The notes: generated by a model from the letters alone, not told the origin. Positions 1-9,718 are shown, numbered from the stretch's first letter. The stretch: 64,000 bases of DNA from Betaproteobacteria bacterium (GCA_016868255.1 VGHN01000002.1:1-64000), one strand, 5' to 3'. Made by a program: numbers and translations.

Positions 1-54
1 TTGTCGCGGCCCTCTTTGTTGTCGCGGCCCTCTTTGTTGTCGCGGTCTTCTTTG
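1..54. repeat. 18-bp in-frame tandem repeat in the rne 3' coding region
   Basis: Three consecutive 18-bp units start at 1, 19 and 37. The first two are identical; the third differs at two bases (gcggtcttc for gcggccctc). A fourth unit begins at 55 and decays. On the minus strand each unit encodes D-N-K-E-G-R (or D-N-K-E-D-R), so the repeat adds charged hexapeptides to the unstructured RNase E tail without breaking frame. The array continues past the left edge, so its full copy number is not visible. Confidence 0.9.
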
Positions 55-1889
55 TTGTCACGCCCATCGCGTGCGCCACGCTCCCGACGGCCTCCGCGGC
101 CATCGTTGCGCCCACGGCCATCGCCGCGGCCCTTCCCATCGCCGCGACCCGATCGGCCGGAGCGGGGAGTCTTGGCCGGTTCGGACGCGCCTGCGCCAAA
201 GAACGACATGATGCGACCCCAGAGCGAAGGCGCTTCGGTCGCTGACCTCCCGGGCCTAGGCGAGGCCTGGGGCGCGGGTGAACTCGGGGTGATTCCTTTG
301 ACCACAGCCTCTTGGCGGGGCTTGATGGCAGCCGCATCTTCCTTGCTCAACTGATAGGGCGAGTCGGTCGCTGGCTGATCGGCCATTGCGTAACTGGCCT
401 TCACTTCATCGAGCCGTGGGTCGTCGTGGCGCAAGCGCTCGATGCTGTAGTTCGGTGTCTCGAGGAACTTGTTCGGAATAAGGATGATGCTGACCTTGAG
501 CCTTGCCTCCATCTTGGCGATGTCGGTTCGCTTCTCGTTGAGTAGGAAGCTGCCCACTTCCACAGGCACCTGAACATGCACTGCGGCCGTGTTCTCTTTC
601 ATGGCCTCTTCTTGAAGGATGCGCAGAATATGCAGCGCGCTCGAGTCGATGTCGCGAATCACGCCGGTGCCGTTGCATCGGGGGCAGGTGATGTGCGAGC
701 CCTCGTTCAGGGCAGGCCGCAGGCGCTGCCGAGAGAGTTCCATGAGACCGAAGCGCGAGATCTTGCCCATCTGCACACGTGCGCGGTCGTGATGAAGCGC
801 GTCGCGCAGGCGATTCTCGACATCGCGTTGGGCACGACTGGACTCCATGTCAATGAAGTCGATCACGATGAGACCACCGAGGTCGCGGAGACGAAGCTGC
901 CGACCGACTTCATCGGCCGCCTCGAGGTTGGTGCGCAGCGCGGTCTCTTCAATGTCTGAACCACGGGTGGCCTTGGCCGAGTTGACGTCGACTGCAACCA
1001 GGGCCTCGGTATGGTCGATCACCAAGGCACCACCGGAGGGCAGCTGAACCGTTCGTGAGTAGGCCGTCTCGATTTGATGCTCGATCTGGAATCGAGAGAA
1101 GAGGGGGACGTCGTCTCGGTAACGCTTCACACGGCTTGCCATGTCCGGCATGACGTGGAGCATGAACTGGCGGGCCTGTTCGTAGATGTCGTCGGTGTCG
1201 ATGAGAATCTCACCGATGTCCGGGTGGAAGTAGTCGCGGATGGCCCGAATAACCAGGCTTGACTCTTGATAGATGAGGTAGGCGCCGGCCTGAAGACTGC
1301 GGGCATCGTCGACAGCCTTCCAGAGTTGAAGCAGATAGTTCAGGTCCCACTGGAGTTCGTCCACGTTTCGACCAATGCCAGCGGTGCGGGCAATCATGCT
1401 CATCCCGTTGGGGATCTCGAGCTGGTCCATTGCGTCTTTTAGCTCTTGCCGATCCTCGCCCTCGATGCGGCGGGAGACACCACCGCCCTTGGGATTGTTG
1501 GGCATGAGCACCAGATAGCGTCCGGCCAAGGAGATGAAAGTGGTGAGTGCGGCGCCTTTGTTGCCGCGCTCCTCTTTCTCAACTTGGACGAGTAACTCGG
1601 TGCCATCGGCGATGGCGTCTTGGATGCGGGCGCGGCCGACATCGACACCTGGCTTGAAATACTCACGGGCAATTTCTTTAAACGGCAAAAAACCGTGGCG
1701 GTCTTCACCGTAGTTGACAAAGCAGGCTTCAAGGCTGGGCTCTACCCGGGTAACAACGCCCTTGTAGATATTGCTCTTTCGCTGCTCGCGTCCTGCAACT
1801 TCAATATCAAGGTCGACGAGCCGTTGGCCATCGACAATCGCAACCCGCAGCTCTTCGGCATGCGTTGCATTGAAAAGCATTCGTTTCAT
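1..1889 (-). CDS. rne: Ribonuclease E (3' end outside window)
   Basis: Endoribonuclease of rRNA/tRNA processing and mRNA decay, and scaffold of the degradosome. The reading frame is open from the ATG at 1889 to the window edge (629 codons visible). The start M-K-R-M-L-F-N-A-T is typical of the family. An S1 RNA-binding domain occupies about residues 35-120. Catalytic aspartates lie in the A-V-D-V-N-S and V-I-D-F-I-D-M motifs. The Zn-link C-P-R-C-N-G-T-G near residue 404 tetramerises the enzyme in the family. Beyond about residue 510 the protein becomes a low-complexity Arg/Gly/Asp tail of the kind that binds RNA and partner proteins, ending here in hexapeptide repeats. The gene diverges from rluC, as in other proteobacteria. 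The C-terminus is not visible, so total length is unknown. Confidence 0.97.
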   Translation of the reverse strand, partial: MKRMLFNATHAEELRVAIVDGQRLVDLDIEVAGREQRKSNIYKGVVTRVEPSLEACFVNYGEDRHGFLPFKEIAREYFKPGVDVGRARIQDAIADGTELLVQVEKEERGNKGAALTTFISLAGRYLVLMPNNPKGGGVSRRIEGEDRQELKDAMDQLEIPNGMSMIARTAGIGRNVDELQWDLNYLLQLWKAVDDARSLQAGAYLIYQESSLVIRAIRDYFHPDIGEILIDTDDIYEQARQFMLHVMPDMASRVKRYRDDVPLFSRFQIEHQIETAYSRTVQLPSGGALVIDHTEALVAVDVNSAKATRGSDIEETALRTNLEAADEVGRQLRLRDLGGLIVIDFIDMESSRAQRDVENRLRDALHHDRARVQMGKISRFGLMELSRQRLRPALNEGSHITCPRCNGTGVIRDIDSSALHILRILQEEAMKENTAAVHVQVPVEVGSFLLNEKRTDIAKMEARLKVSIILIPNKFLETPNYSIERLRHDDPRLDEVKASYAMADQPATDSPYQLSKEDAAAIKPRQEAVVKGITPSSPAPQASPRPGRSATEAPSLWGRIMSFFGAGASEPAKTPRSGRSGRGDGKGRGDGRGRNDGRGGRRERGARDGRDNKEDRDNKEGRDNKEGRD

Positions 1890-2259
1890 TCAGACTTCTC
1901 CCTTCACGGCCCGCCAGTTTTTGGGCGGCGCCAAATATGCCCCGCGCTAGGCGAGGCTGGAGAGCGTCTGCAGGTGGTGTGGCCTCGAGAGTGCACGCAT
2001 GCGCGACCGCAGGTCGGCATGACTCTGAAATGAAAGGGAAGGGGTGAACACTTCTGGTCGGCTTCCGATCCGGGAAGCTTTGGAGGAATTGGTCACGGGA
2101 ACATCCACGCGATTCATCGATTCAATCTGTGCATTCTTTGGGGCCATGCACCGCCATTCGGCGCTCCATGGTCACTTACAATCTGTTACTTAGACACGTC
2201 GGGCTGCTGGTCAGGGCCAGCGGCTTCCGGAAATCCAAGCTCAGGCTCAGTACGAACCC
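1890..2259. other. Divergent intergenic region between rne and rluC
   Basis: About 370 bases without a supportable gene. It must hold the rne 5' leader and the promoters of both divergent genes. RNase E leaders are commonly long and feed back on rne expression through cleavage, so a structured leader here would be expected. I cannot fold it and I see no clear promoter pair or terminator. Short open frames here have no recognisable protein features. Confidence 0.5.
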
Positions 2260-3276
2260 ATGGAGTATACCCCTTCTGGTCAGGTTCAGCACCTAACCAT
2301 TTCCTCGGACCACCAGGGCCAGAGAATCGATAACTTCCTGATTTCTCGGCTCAAAGGCGTCCCCAAGACCCGCATCTACCGAATGCTCCGCTCGGGGGAG
2401 GTCCGGCTCAATGGCGGCCGTGTGCAGGCCGATACCCGCCTCGAGGAAGGCCAGACACTGCGAATACCGCCGGTTCGAGTCGGCAGCACAGAACCGAGTC
2501 AGGTCGAGGGAGCGGTTCGCCTGGCCAAGGGGCAGAAGATGGCTTCCGAGCTCGAGGTCATTCGTGAGGAAGAGGATTGGCTTGCGATCGACAAGCCCGC
2601 GGGCGTGGCGGTCCATGGGGGCAGTGGGGTGTCGCTCGGGGCAATTGAGTCTCTGCGGCTGAGCCGTCCGGGCCAGGCCTTGGAGTTGGTCCATCGACTC
2701 GACCGAGATACGTCTGGCCTTCTGTTGCTTGCCAAGGGCCGCGCCATGTTGCTTTCCCTGCATCGACAGTTGCGCGAGGGACTCATGCGAAAGCGTTATC
2801 TCGCGGTGGTGGTGGGCCACTGGAAGGTGGGCCCGCAAGGCCCCACGATGCTCATAAAGGCACCGCTCAAGAGGGTGCTTGGCGGGAATGCAGAGCGGAT
2901 GGTGCGCGTTGACCCCGAGGGGCAGGCCTCGATTACTCGGGTTCGGTTTTTGGCGCATGGGGCCCTCTCCGATGGTCGCCCTGTCTCGCTGTTGCAGTGC
3001 GAGCCGCTTACGGGTCGAACCCATCAGATACGGGTTCATCTTCAGAGCCAGGGTTTCCCAATTCTCGGTGACCCCAAGTATGGCGGTGCGGACATCAACG
3101 CTTCGGCGGCAAAGCTGGGGTTCAAGCGAATGTTTCTTCATGCCTGGCGACTCGACTTCACCTCCAAGTCGGGCACGCGTATTCAACTGGCGGCCGAGCC
3201 CACACAGGCTTTTTACACCCAACTGCGGCTAATGGGTTTAAATTGTCCCGTATCCCCACCCAGAGAGGATTCTTGA
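2260..3276 (+). CDS. rluC: 23S rRNA pseudouridine synthase RluC
   Basis: Isomerises uridines of 23S rRNA (955, 2504 and 2580 in Escherichia coli numbering) to pseudouridine. The 338-aa protein has an N-terminal S4 RNA-binding domain (about residues 20-75) followed by the RluA-type catalytic domain. The H-R-L-D-R-D-T-S-G-L motif holds catalytic Asp148, and G-R-T-H-Q-I-R-V-H occurs further on. Length is normal for RluC. The ATG at 2260 is chosen because the S4 domain begins soon after it. Its stop overlaps the start of sppA (TGATG), so the two are probably translated together. RluD is the main alternative, but position next to rne is the classical rluC context. Confidence 0.93.
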   Translation: MEYTPSGQVQHLTISSDHQGQRIDNFLISRLKGVPKTRIYRMLRSGEVRLNGGRVQADTRLEEGQTLRIPPVRVGSTEPSQVEGAVRLAKGQKMASELEVIREEEDWLAIDKPAGVAVHGGSGVSLGAIESLRLSRPGQALELVHRLDRDTSGLLLLAKGRAMLLSLHRQLREGLMRKRYLAVVVGHWKVGPQGPTMLIKAPLKRVLGGNAERMVRVDPEGQASITRVRFLAHGALSDGRPVSLLQCEPLTGRTHQIRVHLQSQGFPILGDPKYGGADINASAAKLGFKRMFLHAWRLDFTSKSGTRIQLAAEPTQAFYTQLRLMGLNCPVSPPREDS

Positions 3277-4262
3277 TGGAACCCAACCCAACCAGTCGCA
3301 ACGAGTCCGATGACGTGCCCTCGCTGAAGGAGTCGGCCCTTGAGCGACTCCTGATTGAAAACCTTCGCGAGCAGCGGCTCGGCCGGCGGTGGGCCATGAT
3401 CCGTCGCGGTGTCACGCTCTTCGTTCTTGTGGCGCTTGCCATCTGGGTCTCGCAATTCTGGCGCGGTGGGCACTCCGCACCGGTGGGTCAGCACACCGCA
3501 ATGGTGAGTATCAACGGTGTCATTGAGGCCGAGGGTGATGTGGATGCAGTTGCCGTGAATGACGCCTTGCGAGCGGCCTTTGAAACCAAGGAGGCCGCTG
3601 GGGTATTGATTCGAGTCAATTCGCCGGGGGGAAGCCCAGTCCAGTCGGGTCTCATCTTCGATGAGATCCGTCGCCTCAAGGCGCTTCATCCGAATAAGCC
3701 AGTCGTTGCTGTTGTAGAGGACATTGGTGCCTCGGGCGCGTATTACGTGGCTGCTGCGGCCGACTCCATCTATGTGAATCAGGCCAGCTTGGTGGGCTCG
3801 ATTGGAGTGAGACTCGACTCTTTCGGGCTCACAGAGGCCATCAAAAAACTGGGGATCGAGCGGCGCCTCATCACCGCGGGCGAGAACAAGGCCATGCTCG
3901 ATCCGTTCTTACCGCAGGACCCGAAGCACCGCCAAATGACCCAACAGATGCTCAATGAGGTTCACCAGCAGTTTATTAACGCGGTCAAGGAAGGGCGCAA
4001 AGACAAGCTCAAGCCCGGCCACCCCGAGGTCTTCTCGGGGATGGTCTATACCGGTGCCAAGAGTGTGGAGCTCGGTCTCGCCGATGGGCTTGGCTCGGTT
4101 GAGAGCGTCGCCCGCGACGTGATCAAGGCAGAAGAAATCGTGGACTACAGCTACGAGATGTCGGTGGCCGAGCGTTTTGCCAAGCGGTTCGGCGCGGCCG
4201 CTGGTGAGACTATTTGGCGGGCAATGCGCACGAGCGCAGGGGGTCTAGGCCCAGTCTGGTGA
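3276..4262 (+). CDS. sppA: S49-family signal peptide peptidase, SppA type
   Basis: Membrane-bound serine protease that degrades cleaved signal peptides. A single transmembrane helix spans about residues 43-60, with the catalytic domain in the periplasm. Ser153 in G-A-S-G-A-Y-Y is the expected nucleophile and Lys205 in G-E-N-K-A-M-L-D-P-F the general base. At 328 aa it is the short single-domain form, not the duplicated 67K enterobacterial type. The ATG at 3276 overlaps the rluC stop and has an AGAGG ribosome site; an in-frame ATG at 3243 lies inside rluC and is less likely. The 3' end overlaps the opposite-strand maf by 53 bp. Confidence 0.9.
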   Translation: MEPNPTSRNESDDVPSLKESALERLLIENLREQRLGRRWAMIRRGVTLFVLVALAIWVSQFWRGGHSAPVGQHTAMVSINGVIEAEGDVDAVAVNDALRAAFETKEAAGVLIRVNSPGGSPVQSGLIFDEIRRLKALHPNKPVVAVVEDIGASGAYYVAAAADSIYVNQASLVGSIGVRLDSFGLTEAIKKLGIERRLITAGENKAMLDPFLPQDPKHRQMTQQMLNEVHQQFINAVKEGRKDKLKPGHPEVFSGMVYTGAKSVELGLADGLGSVESVARDVIKAEEIVDYSYEMSVAERFAKRFGAAAGETIWRAMRTSAGGLGPVW

Positions 4263-4818
4263 GGGCCGTCTGGCACGCAATGAGTGGCAGCCCCACCAGG
4301 GCAGAAGGGTCGCTGCTCTCGATCGATTCAACCAGTGCAATGCCCAGCGACTCAGACTTTGCAGCGCCTGCGCATTGCAGGGGGTCGTCGAGCTCAATGT
4401 AGCGCAGCAAGACCGCGTCGGTGAGTTCGTCGGCAGCCCGCCATCTCACTCGGGTCGTGACGAAATCCTCGAAAAGAACCTCGCTCGCTCTCGAGAAGCA
4501 GACGGCCGTGTGGAATTCGGTGGTCTTCCCGCGTTGGTATTGGAGTTGCGCCAGGGCCTGTGCGGGGTCTTCGGGCTTGCCCAGCACGCGGCCCTCGCAG
4601 AGGGCCACCTGGTCCGAGCCAATCACCACGGCCTGAGGGTGTGTCTTTGAGACCGCCAGGGCCTTCATCTGGGCAAGTCTTGCGGCCATTGCCTCGGGCG
4701 ACTCGTTGGCAAGGGGCGATTCTTCGACGTGGGGTGCCACTGCAGTAAAGACCACCCCAAGCTGCTTGAGCAAGGCCGCTCGGAATGGACTGGTGGAGGC
4801 CAGAATGATGGAGGACAT
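4210..4818 (-). CDS. Maf-like nucleotide pyrophosphatase (YceF type)
   Basis: House-cleaning NTP pyrophosphatase. The YceF subgroup hydrolyses 7-methyl-GTP, and the neighbouring yceD-rpmF-plsX block is the classical yceF setting. The 202-aa protein begins M-S-S-I-I-L-A-S-T-S-P-F-R, containing the Maf S-x-x-R nucleotide motif. The catalytic aspartate lies in G-S-D-Q (Asp69). The ATG at 4818 fits the family N-terminus; a longer open frame to 4956 adds 46 unrelated residues. It is transcribed opposite to its neighbours: its 3' end overlaps sppA and its start codon is only 33 bp from that of yceD. Substrate assignment to m7GTP is inferred from context. Confidence 0.9.
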   Translation of the reverse strand: MSSIILASTSPFRAALLKQLGVVFTAVAPHVEESPLANESPEAMAARLAQMKALAVSKTHPQAVVIGSDQVALCEGRVLGKPEDPAQALAQLQYQRGKTTEFHTAVCFSRASEVLFEDFVTTRVRWRAADELTDAVLLRYIELDDPLQCAGAAKSESLGIALVESIESSDPSALVGLPLIACQTALTRLGLDPLRSCALPAK

Positions 4819-4851
4819 GCAACATTCTCGCATCGGTCCTATGATCGCCGG

Positions 4852-5382
4852 ATGTCTGCGATCGAGATTCCCGCCATCGATGAGCCCATCTCTAAGCATC
4901 ACTGGCAGGTGAAGTGCCCCTCGGGGTTCGTGCACCGGTTTCGTGTGGATGCCCAAGACCTGATGGATCGTCTACAGCCCGAGGGTGTGGCGCTTCAGGC
5001 CCCACTCGAGGTCGATGTGGCATTCGATGGCGAGAGGCTTCGCCTGGCACTGTCGACCGAGCTCTCGTATCCCTGTGGCCGCTGCCTGGAGCCGATTCGT
5101 CAGCCCCTCTCCAGATCGATGGCCTACGCCCTGTTTGACTCGGCCCTTGAGGCCGATGAGGCCTTGGACCTCGAGGATGACGAGCACGAGACGCTCTCCT
5201 CGGAGGATGGCGCCACACTCATCAGCCTCGTGGGGGACGAGTTGCTCATTGCGGTGACGGAGGCGCCGACGCACCCCGCCTGCAACCCACCGGCCCATGC
5301 AAATGGTTCGGAGGAGCGATTGCGACCTTTTGCCGGCTTGGCGGGCCTTCTTCGCGGCGGAACCAAAGACGAAAATCGCTGA
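4852..5382 (+). CDS. yceD: YceD/DUF177 family protein
   Basis: Conserved protein almost always encoded just before rpmF. Family members have been linked to 23S rRNA accumulation and large-subunit biogenesis, but the biochemical role is not settled. The 176-aa product begins M-S-A-I-E-I-P and carries the conserved Y-P-C-G-R-C-L-E-P segment (C-x-x-C) followed by an acidic stretch rich in Asp/Glu. The start at 4852 removes 41 residues of an upstream open frame that reads through the maf promoter region. It is the first gene of the rpmF-plsX-fab block and lies 65 bp before rpmF. Confidence 0.88.
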   Translation: MSAIEIPAIDEPISKHHWQVKCPSGFVHRFRVDAQDLMDRLQPEGVALQAPLEVDVAFDGERLRLALSTELSYPCGRCLEPIRQPLSRSMAYALFDSALEADEALDLEDDEHETLSSEDGATLISLVGDELLIAVTEAPTHPACNPPAHANGSEERLRPFAGLAGLLRGGTKDENR

Positions 5383-5447
5383 GCATTCAGGCATTTGGGC
5401 TGAATTTCCCGTATACTTGAGGGTTTTGAAGTTGCCTGGAGAAAATC

Positions 5448-5633
5448 ATGGCCGTTCAGCAGAATAAGAAATCGCCCTCAAAGCGCGGCATGCATCGTTC
5501 GCACGACTTTCTGAGCCAGCCCCCGGTGGCCGTTGAGCCCACCACGGGAGAGGTCCACCGTCGCCACCACATCAGCCCCTCTGGCTATTACCGTGGTCGC
5601 AAGGTGGTGAAGTCCCCTGTGGCCGAGGCCTAA
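5448..5633 (+). CDS. rpmF: 50S ribosomal protein L32
   Basis: Large-subunit ribosomal protein L32, 61 aa, the normal length. It starts [17 protein letters not shown], the typical L32 N-terminus, and has the family [14 protein letters not shown] segment near the C-terminus. The zinc-binding cysteines of some L32 proteins are absent, so this is the zinc-free form. A purine-rich CTGGAGAAAA ribosome site precedes the ATG, and a TATACT hexamer at 5412-5417 could serve as a -10 box, although no good -35 is seen. Linkage with plsX and fab genes couples ribosome and membrane synthesis. Confidence 0.96.
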   Translation: MAVQQNKKSPSKRGMHRSHDFLSQPPVAVEPTTGEVHRRHHISPSGYYRGRKVVKSPVAEA

Positions 5634-5705
5634 ACCCGCAAGGTCCTCGACTCGATCTTTTTACTTTGAGTCTCGTTCCGAGCAGATAGGAACAGACCCA
5701 CTCCC

Positions 5706-6731
5706 ATGTCCGACGAATCGGTCTGTGTGGCCATTGACGCCATGGGCGGTGACCATGGATTGTCCGTCACCATTGCAGCATCCCTCGATTTTCTAAGCCG
5801 CCACCCCGCCCACCGAATTATTCTGGTGGGCGATGAAGAGCGCATTCGCGCATCTGTGCGCGCACAGGGCGGTTCACTCGATGCCTACGACACGCGACTC
5901 TCTCTGGTGCATACCGATGAGATGGTCGCCATGGATGATCCGCCCGCAGTGGCACTTAAGGCCAAGCGTCGCTCCTCGATGCGCATGGCCATCGAGCAGG
6001 TCTCGGATGGCCGCGCCCAGGCGGCCGTCAGCGCTGGCAATACCGGCGCCCTTATGGCCATCTCGCGCTATGTGCTTAAAACCATCGAAGGCATTGATCG
6101 ACCGGCCATCGCCACATCGCTTCCCAATCGCACGGGTGGTTCTACCCTGATGCTCGATCTCGGCGCGAACGTGGAGTGCAGCGCGGAGCACCTCTTGCAG
6201 TTTGCGCTAATGGGCTCTGCTCTGGTCTCCTCTCTGCAAGGTTCCGAGCGCCCGAGCATTGGGCTATTGAATGTCGGCGAAGAAATTATTAAAGGCAATG
6301 ACACCGTCAAGCAAGCCGGTGAGTTGCTTCGTGCAAGCCGCCTGAACTTCCTTGGCAACGTCGAGGGAAACGATATTTTCAAGGGCACTGCCGAGGTCAT
6401 TGTCTGCGATGGCTTCGTTGGAAATGTGGCACTCAAGACATCCGAGGGGCTGGCCCAGATGTTGGGCGGTTTTCTCAAAGAGGAATTCACTCGTTCGTGG
6501 GCGACCCGGGCCGTTGCCTTGATTGCAAGGCCAGTGCTCAAGCGGTTCTCTCGCCGGGTTGACCACCGCCGTTACAACGGGGCAGCGCTCTTGGGCCTTC
6601 GTGGCATTGTCTTTAAGAGCCACGGCTCGGCCGATGCCTTTGCCTTTCGGCATGCCATTGAACGGGCTGCGGATGCCGCGTCTCACGGGTTGAATCGGCG
6701 TATTGAAGAGTCGTTGGCCAAGGGATATTGA
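5706..6731 (+). CDS. plsX: Phosphate acyltransferase PlsX
   Basis: Converts acyl-ACP and phosphate to acyl-phosphate, the first acyl donor for glycerophospholipid synthesis with PlsY. It is a peripheral membrane enzyme. The 341-aa protein begins with the family hallmark [11 protein letters not shown] and contains A-G-N-T-G-A-L-M and C-D-G-F-V-G-N-V, all conserved in PlsX. Length is normal. It precedes fabH by three bases, so the two are tightly coupled. Confidence 0.96.
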   Translation: MSDESVCVAIDAMGGDHGLSVTIAASLDFLSRHPAHRIILVGDEERIRASVRAQGGSLDAYDTRLSLVHTDEMVAMDDPPAVALKAKRRSSMRMAIEQVSDGRAQAAVSAGNTGALMAISRYVLKTIEGIDRPAIATSLPNRTGGSTLMLDLGANVECSAEHLLQFALMGSALVSSLQGSERPSIGLLNVGEEIIKGNDTVKQAGELLRASRLNFLGNVEGNDIFKGTAEVIVCDGFVGNVALKTSEGLAQMLGGFLKEEFTRSWATRAVALIARPVLKRFSRRVDHRRYNGAALLGLRGIVFKSHGSADAFAFRHAIERAADAASHGLNRRIEESLAKGY

Positions 6732-6734
6732 GTT

Positions 6735-7724
6735 GTGATTCAAGAGTGCTTCTCGCAAATTGTTGCCACCGGTCATGTACTGCCTGGCCACCCTGTTTCG
6801 AATCAGCAACTCGCTGCGCAAATGGCCGAACGCGGCATCGAGACCTCCGATGAGTGGATTCAAGAACGAACCGGAATCGCCCAGCGATACATTGCGGCCG
6901 AGGGCGTGTTTTCAAGTGACTTGGGTGCGGAGGCCGCCCGCAAGGCCATGCAGGATGCGCAAGTCTCTGCCGAGGAAATCGACCTCGTCATTGTGGCGAC
7001 CTCCACTCCCGACATGGTCTTCCCCTCCACGGCTTGTCTGGTGCAGCAGAAACTCGGTATTGCCCAGGGATTCGCATTCGATGTGCAGGCCGTCTGCAGT
7101 GGGTTCGTTTATGCAATGGCCACGGCCGATCTCTACATCAAGGCGGGCAAAGTCCGCACGGCCCTGGTCATTGGCGCAGAGGTCTTCTCTCGCATTCTCG
7201 ATTGGAACGATCGGGGCACCTGTGTTTTGTTTGGCGATGGAGCGGGCGCGGTCTTGCTTCGTGCGGGGTCCTCGCCAGGCGTTCTTGCCCATCGACTCCA
7301 TGCCCAGGGGCAGTACGCAGACATTCTTCGCACCGCGGGTGGAATTCAACACGGCAAAGCCACCGGGCATCCCTTCCTCACCATGGATGGCCAAGCGGTG
7401 TTCAAGCTTGCGGTTGAAGTGCTGGAGTCCTCTGCCAGGGAGGTTCTTGCCGATGCAAACATGCCTGCCGATCAGGTCGACTGGCTCATTCCGCATCAGG
7501 CCAATATCCGAATTCTTCAATTTGCCGCCCGCCGACTCAAACTGCCTTTCGAGCGCGTGGTGGTCACCGTGAATCAGCATGGCAACACATCGGCCGCCTC
7601 TGTTCCCTTGGCGCTCGATGTTGCGCGTCGCGATGGGCGAATCAAGGCGGGTCAGAATGTTCTGATGCAAGGCGTGGGCGGGGGTTTCACCTGGGGAGCG
7701 GTGCTCGCCCGAATGACGATCTAG
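6735..7724 (+). CDS. fabH: Beta-ketoacyl-ACP synthase III (FabH)
   Basis: Condenses acetyl-CoA with malonyl-ACP to initiate fatty acid elongation. The 329-aa thiolase-fold protein shows the full Cys-His-Asn triad: Cys121 in Q-A-V-C-S-G-F, His254 in L-I-P-H-Q-A-N, and Asn284 in Q-H-G-N-T-S-A. Translation appears to start at GTG 6735, three bases after the plsX stop, with AAGGGA at the end of plsX as ribosome site. No in-frame ATG lies close enough to keep the N-terminal strand. Confidence 0.95.
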   Translation: MIQECFSQIVATGHVLPGHPVSNQQLAAQMAERGIETSDEWIQERTGIAQRYIAAEGVFSSDLGAEAARKAMQDAQVSAEEIDLVIVATSTPDMVFPSTACLVQQKLGIAQGFAFDVQAVCSGFVYAMATADLYIKAGKVRTALVIGAEVFSRILDWNDRGTCVLFGDGAGAVLLRAGSSPGVLAHRLHAQGQYADILRTAGGIQHGKATGHPFLTMDGQAVFKLAVEVLESSAREVLADANMPADQVDWLIPHQANIRILQFAARRLKLPFERVVVTVNQHGNTSAASVPLALDVARRDGRIKAGQNVLMQGVGGGFTWGAVLARMTI

Positions 7725-7739
7725 CACGAGAGGAAAAGG

Positions 7740-8681
7740 ATGAAGTCGGAGCAGCTTGCGTTTGTGTTTCCTGGTCAGGGTTCCCAGTCGGTGGGAATGC
7801 TGGGGGGGTTCTCGAATCATTCAGTGGTGATGTCGTGCATGGGCGCCGCATCCGAGGCCTTGGGCCAAGACCTGGTTGCACTCATCGAGTCTGGGTCTGC
7901 CGAGCAGCTTGGACTCACCGTCAATACCCAGCCCGTCATGCTGGCGGCCGGAGTGGCCTTCTTCGAGGCCTATCGGCAGGCGGGAGGCACCATGCCCTCG
8001 CTTGCAGCGGGGCATAGTCTTGGTGAATATGCGGCCCTAACGGCCGCAGGAGTGTTCGATCTCCCCGATGCGGTGCGAACCGTTCGCTTTCGTGCCGAGC
8101 AGATGCAGGCGGCAGTGCCGGTGGGCACCGGCACCATGGCGGCCATCATCGGTCTCGAGGCCGAGCAGGTTCGCGGCATTTGTGAGTCGCGGAGTCGGCC
8201 CGATGCAGTGGTAGAGGCTGTGAATTTCAACGCGCCCGACCAGACGGTGATTGCCGGCCACACCCCTGCAGTCGAGGGGGCCTGCGAGGCACTCAAGGCG
8301 GCTGGGGCCAAGCGGGCCATGCTTCTGACGGTGTCTGCCCCTTTTCATGCCAGTCTTTTGGCGCCTGCTGCCAAAGCCTTGGCCGATCGTCTCTCGGGCA
8401 TGGCGCTTCGCGCACCGGCCTTTGGGATTGTTCACAACGTCGATGTGCAGGTTCGGCCCGACCCCAATGCAATCAAAGAAGCGTTGGCACTTCAGGCCAT
8501 GCGCCCGGTGCGCTGGGTCGAGACCATTGCCTATCTGAAGGCCTACGGCATCACCACCCTCGTGGAGTGCGGTCCGGGCAAGGTTCTCTCGGGCCTTGTG
8601 CGTCGGATCTCGCCTGAGCTCACAGTGCTCAATATCAACGACCAGGCGAGCCTCGAGGCCGCATTGGAGGCAACAAAATGA
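7740..8681 (+). CDS. fabD: Malonyl-CoA:ACP transacylase
   Basis: Transfers malonyl from CoA to ACP, providing the extender for FabH and FabF. The 313-aa protein starts with F-V-F-P-G-Q-G-S-Q, the FabD oxyanion segment. Nucleophile Ser93 lies in G-H-S-L-G-E-Y and the partner His203 in A-P-F-H-A-S-L. Length is standard. It overlaps fabG by four bases (ATGA), indicating translational coupling within the fab operon. Confidence 0.96.
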   Translation: MKSEQLAFVFPGQGSQSVGMLGGFSNHSVVMSCMGAASEALGQDLVALIESGSAEQLGLTVNTQPVMLAAGVAFFEAYRQAGGTMPSLAAGHSLGEYAALTAAGVFDLPDAVRTVRFRAEQMQAAVPVGTGTMAAIIGLEAEQVRGICESRSRPDAVVEAVNFNAPDQTVIAGHTPAVEGACEALKAAGAKRAMLLTVSAPFHASLLAPAAKALADRLSGMALRAPAFGIVHNVDVQVRPDPNAIKEALALQAMRPVRWVETIAYLKAYGITTLVECGPGKVLSGLVRRISPELTVLNINDQASLEAALEATK

Positions 8682-9427
8682 ATTGCGCTCTAGACGGGAA
8701 AATCGCGCTGGTCACAGGCGCAAGCCGCGGAATTGGGCAGGCCATTGCCATGGCACTGGCCCAGGAGGGCGCACGCGTCATCGGAACGGCCACAACGCAG
8801 GCCGGGGCCGATGCCATATCAAGTGCATTGACTCAGGCCGGACTCATGGGCGAGGGCAGGGTTCTGCAGGTCACCGAGGCCGGCGCCTGTGAGGCCCTGG
8901 TCGAGGGAATCATCAAGGACTTCGGAAACATTCATGTTCTGGTCAACAACGCGGGAATCACCCGCGACAACCTGGCCATGCGAATGAAAGACGAAGAATG
9001 GGACGAGGTCATCCAAACCAATCTGTCGGCCGTCTTTCGTCTGAGCCGCGCGGTCTTGCGCCCCATGATGAAAACCCGCTGGGGGCGCATTATCAACATC
9101 ACCTCGGTGGTGGGTGTGAGTGGCAACGCGGGGCAGATTAACTATGCCGCGGCCAAGGCCGGCGTGGCGGGCATGTCGCGAAGTCTTGCCCGCGAGGTGG
9201 CCAGCCGTGGAATTACCGTCAACGCAATCGCGCCTGGCTTCATTGACACCGACATGACCCGTTCGCTGAGCCCAGAGCAGATTCAAGGACTTACGGCGCA
9301 AATACCTGCACAACGTCTTGGATCTGTAGCCGATATTGCATCATCTGCAGTCTTCTTGGCCTCAGAGGGCGCTGGCTACATCACCGGAATTACCCTAAAT
9401 GTGAACGGTGGGATGGTGATGTGCTGA
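8678..9427 (+). CDS. fabG: 3-oxoacyl-ACP reductase FabG
   Basis: NADPH-dependent reductase of the first reductive step of fatty acid elongation. The 249-aa short-chain dehydrogenase has the cofactor motif T-G-A-S-R-G-I-G at residues 13-20, N-N-A-G near residue 90, and the catalytic set Ser143, Tyr156 and Lys160 (Y-A-A-A-K). The C-terminal segment G-Y-I-T-G-I-T-L-N-V-N-G-G-M is typical of FabG. It sits between fabD and acpP, which separates it from the many other SDR proteins, including the one at 26.4-27.2 kb. Confidence 0.96.
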   Translation: MNCALDGKIALVTGASRGIGQAIAMALAQEGARVIGTATTQAGADAISSALTQAGLMGEGRVLQVTEAGACEALVEGIIKDFGNIHVLVNNAGITRDNLAMRMKDEEWDEVIQTNLSAVFRLSRAVLRPMMKTRWGRIINITSVVGVSGNAGQINYAAAKAGVAGMSRSLAREVASRGITVNAIAPGFIDTDMTRSLSPEQIQGLTAQIPAQRLGSVADIASSAVFLASEGAGYITGITLNVNGGMVMC

Positions 9428-9433
9428 TACAAT
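9425..9433 (+). promoter_or_regulatory. Candidate extended -10 promoter for acpP
   Basis: TGATACAAT at 9425-9433 combines a TG extension with a TACAAT hexamer (5 of 6 to consensus). The TG extension is part of the fabG stop codon. The expected -35 position (around 9405) has no good match, which is acceptable for an extended -10 element. A separate acpP promoter would fit the high demand for ACP. Not proven. Confidence 0.35.
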
Positions 9434-9472
9434 CGGGCTGCGTCGCCCCCTGTTCAAATTAGGAAGGAAAAC

Positions 9473-9712
9473 ATGGAAGACATCGAGAAACGCGTCAAGG
9501 CCATTGTCTCTGAGCAGCTTGGCGTGAAACTTGAGGACATCAAGACGGAGTCCAAATTTGTTGACGATCTAGGGGCAGATTCGCTCGATACGGTTGAGTT
9601 GGTCATGGCCTTGGAAGACGCCTTCGAGTGCGAGATTCCCGATGAGGAAGCCGAAAAGATCACCACGGTCCAGCAGGCCATCGACTTCATCAATAACAAC
9701 CTCAAGAAATAA
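9473..9712 (+). CDS. acpP: Acyl carrier protein
   Basis: Small acidic carrier of growing acyl chains, 79 aa. The phosphopantetheine attachment site is Ser37 in [12 protein letters not shown], modified by AcpS, whose gene lies at 20.6 kb in this window. The start is supported by AGGAAGGAAAAC just upstream and by the family N-terminus M-E-D-I-E-K-R-V. It is separated from fabG by 45 bp with its own possible promoter, and from fabF by 105 bp containing a GC-rich hairpin. Confidence 0.97.
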   Translation: MEDIEKRVKAIVSEQLGVKLEDIKTESKFVDDLGADSLDTVELVMALEDAFECEIPDEEAEKITTVQQAIDFINNNLKK

Positions 9713-9718
9713 ACAGCA

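Noticed and set aside
2293-3222. 309-codon minus-strand open frame opposite rluC
   Set aside because: It is the antisense shadow of a well-supported pseudouridine synthase gene; the translation shows no domain motif.
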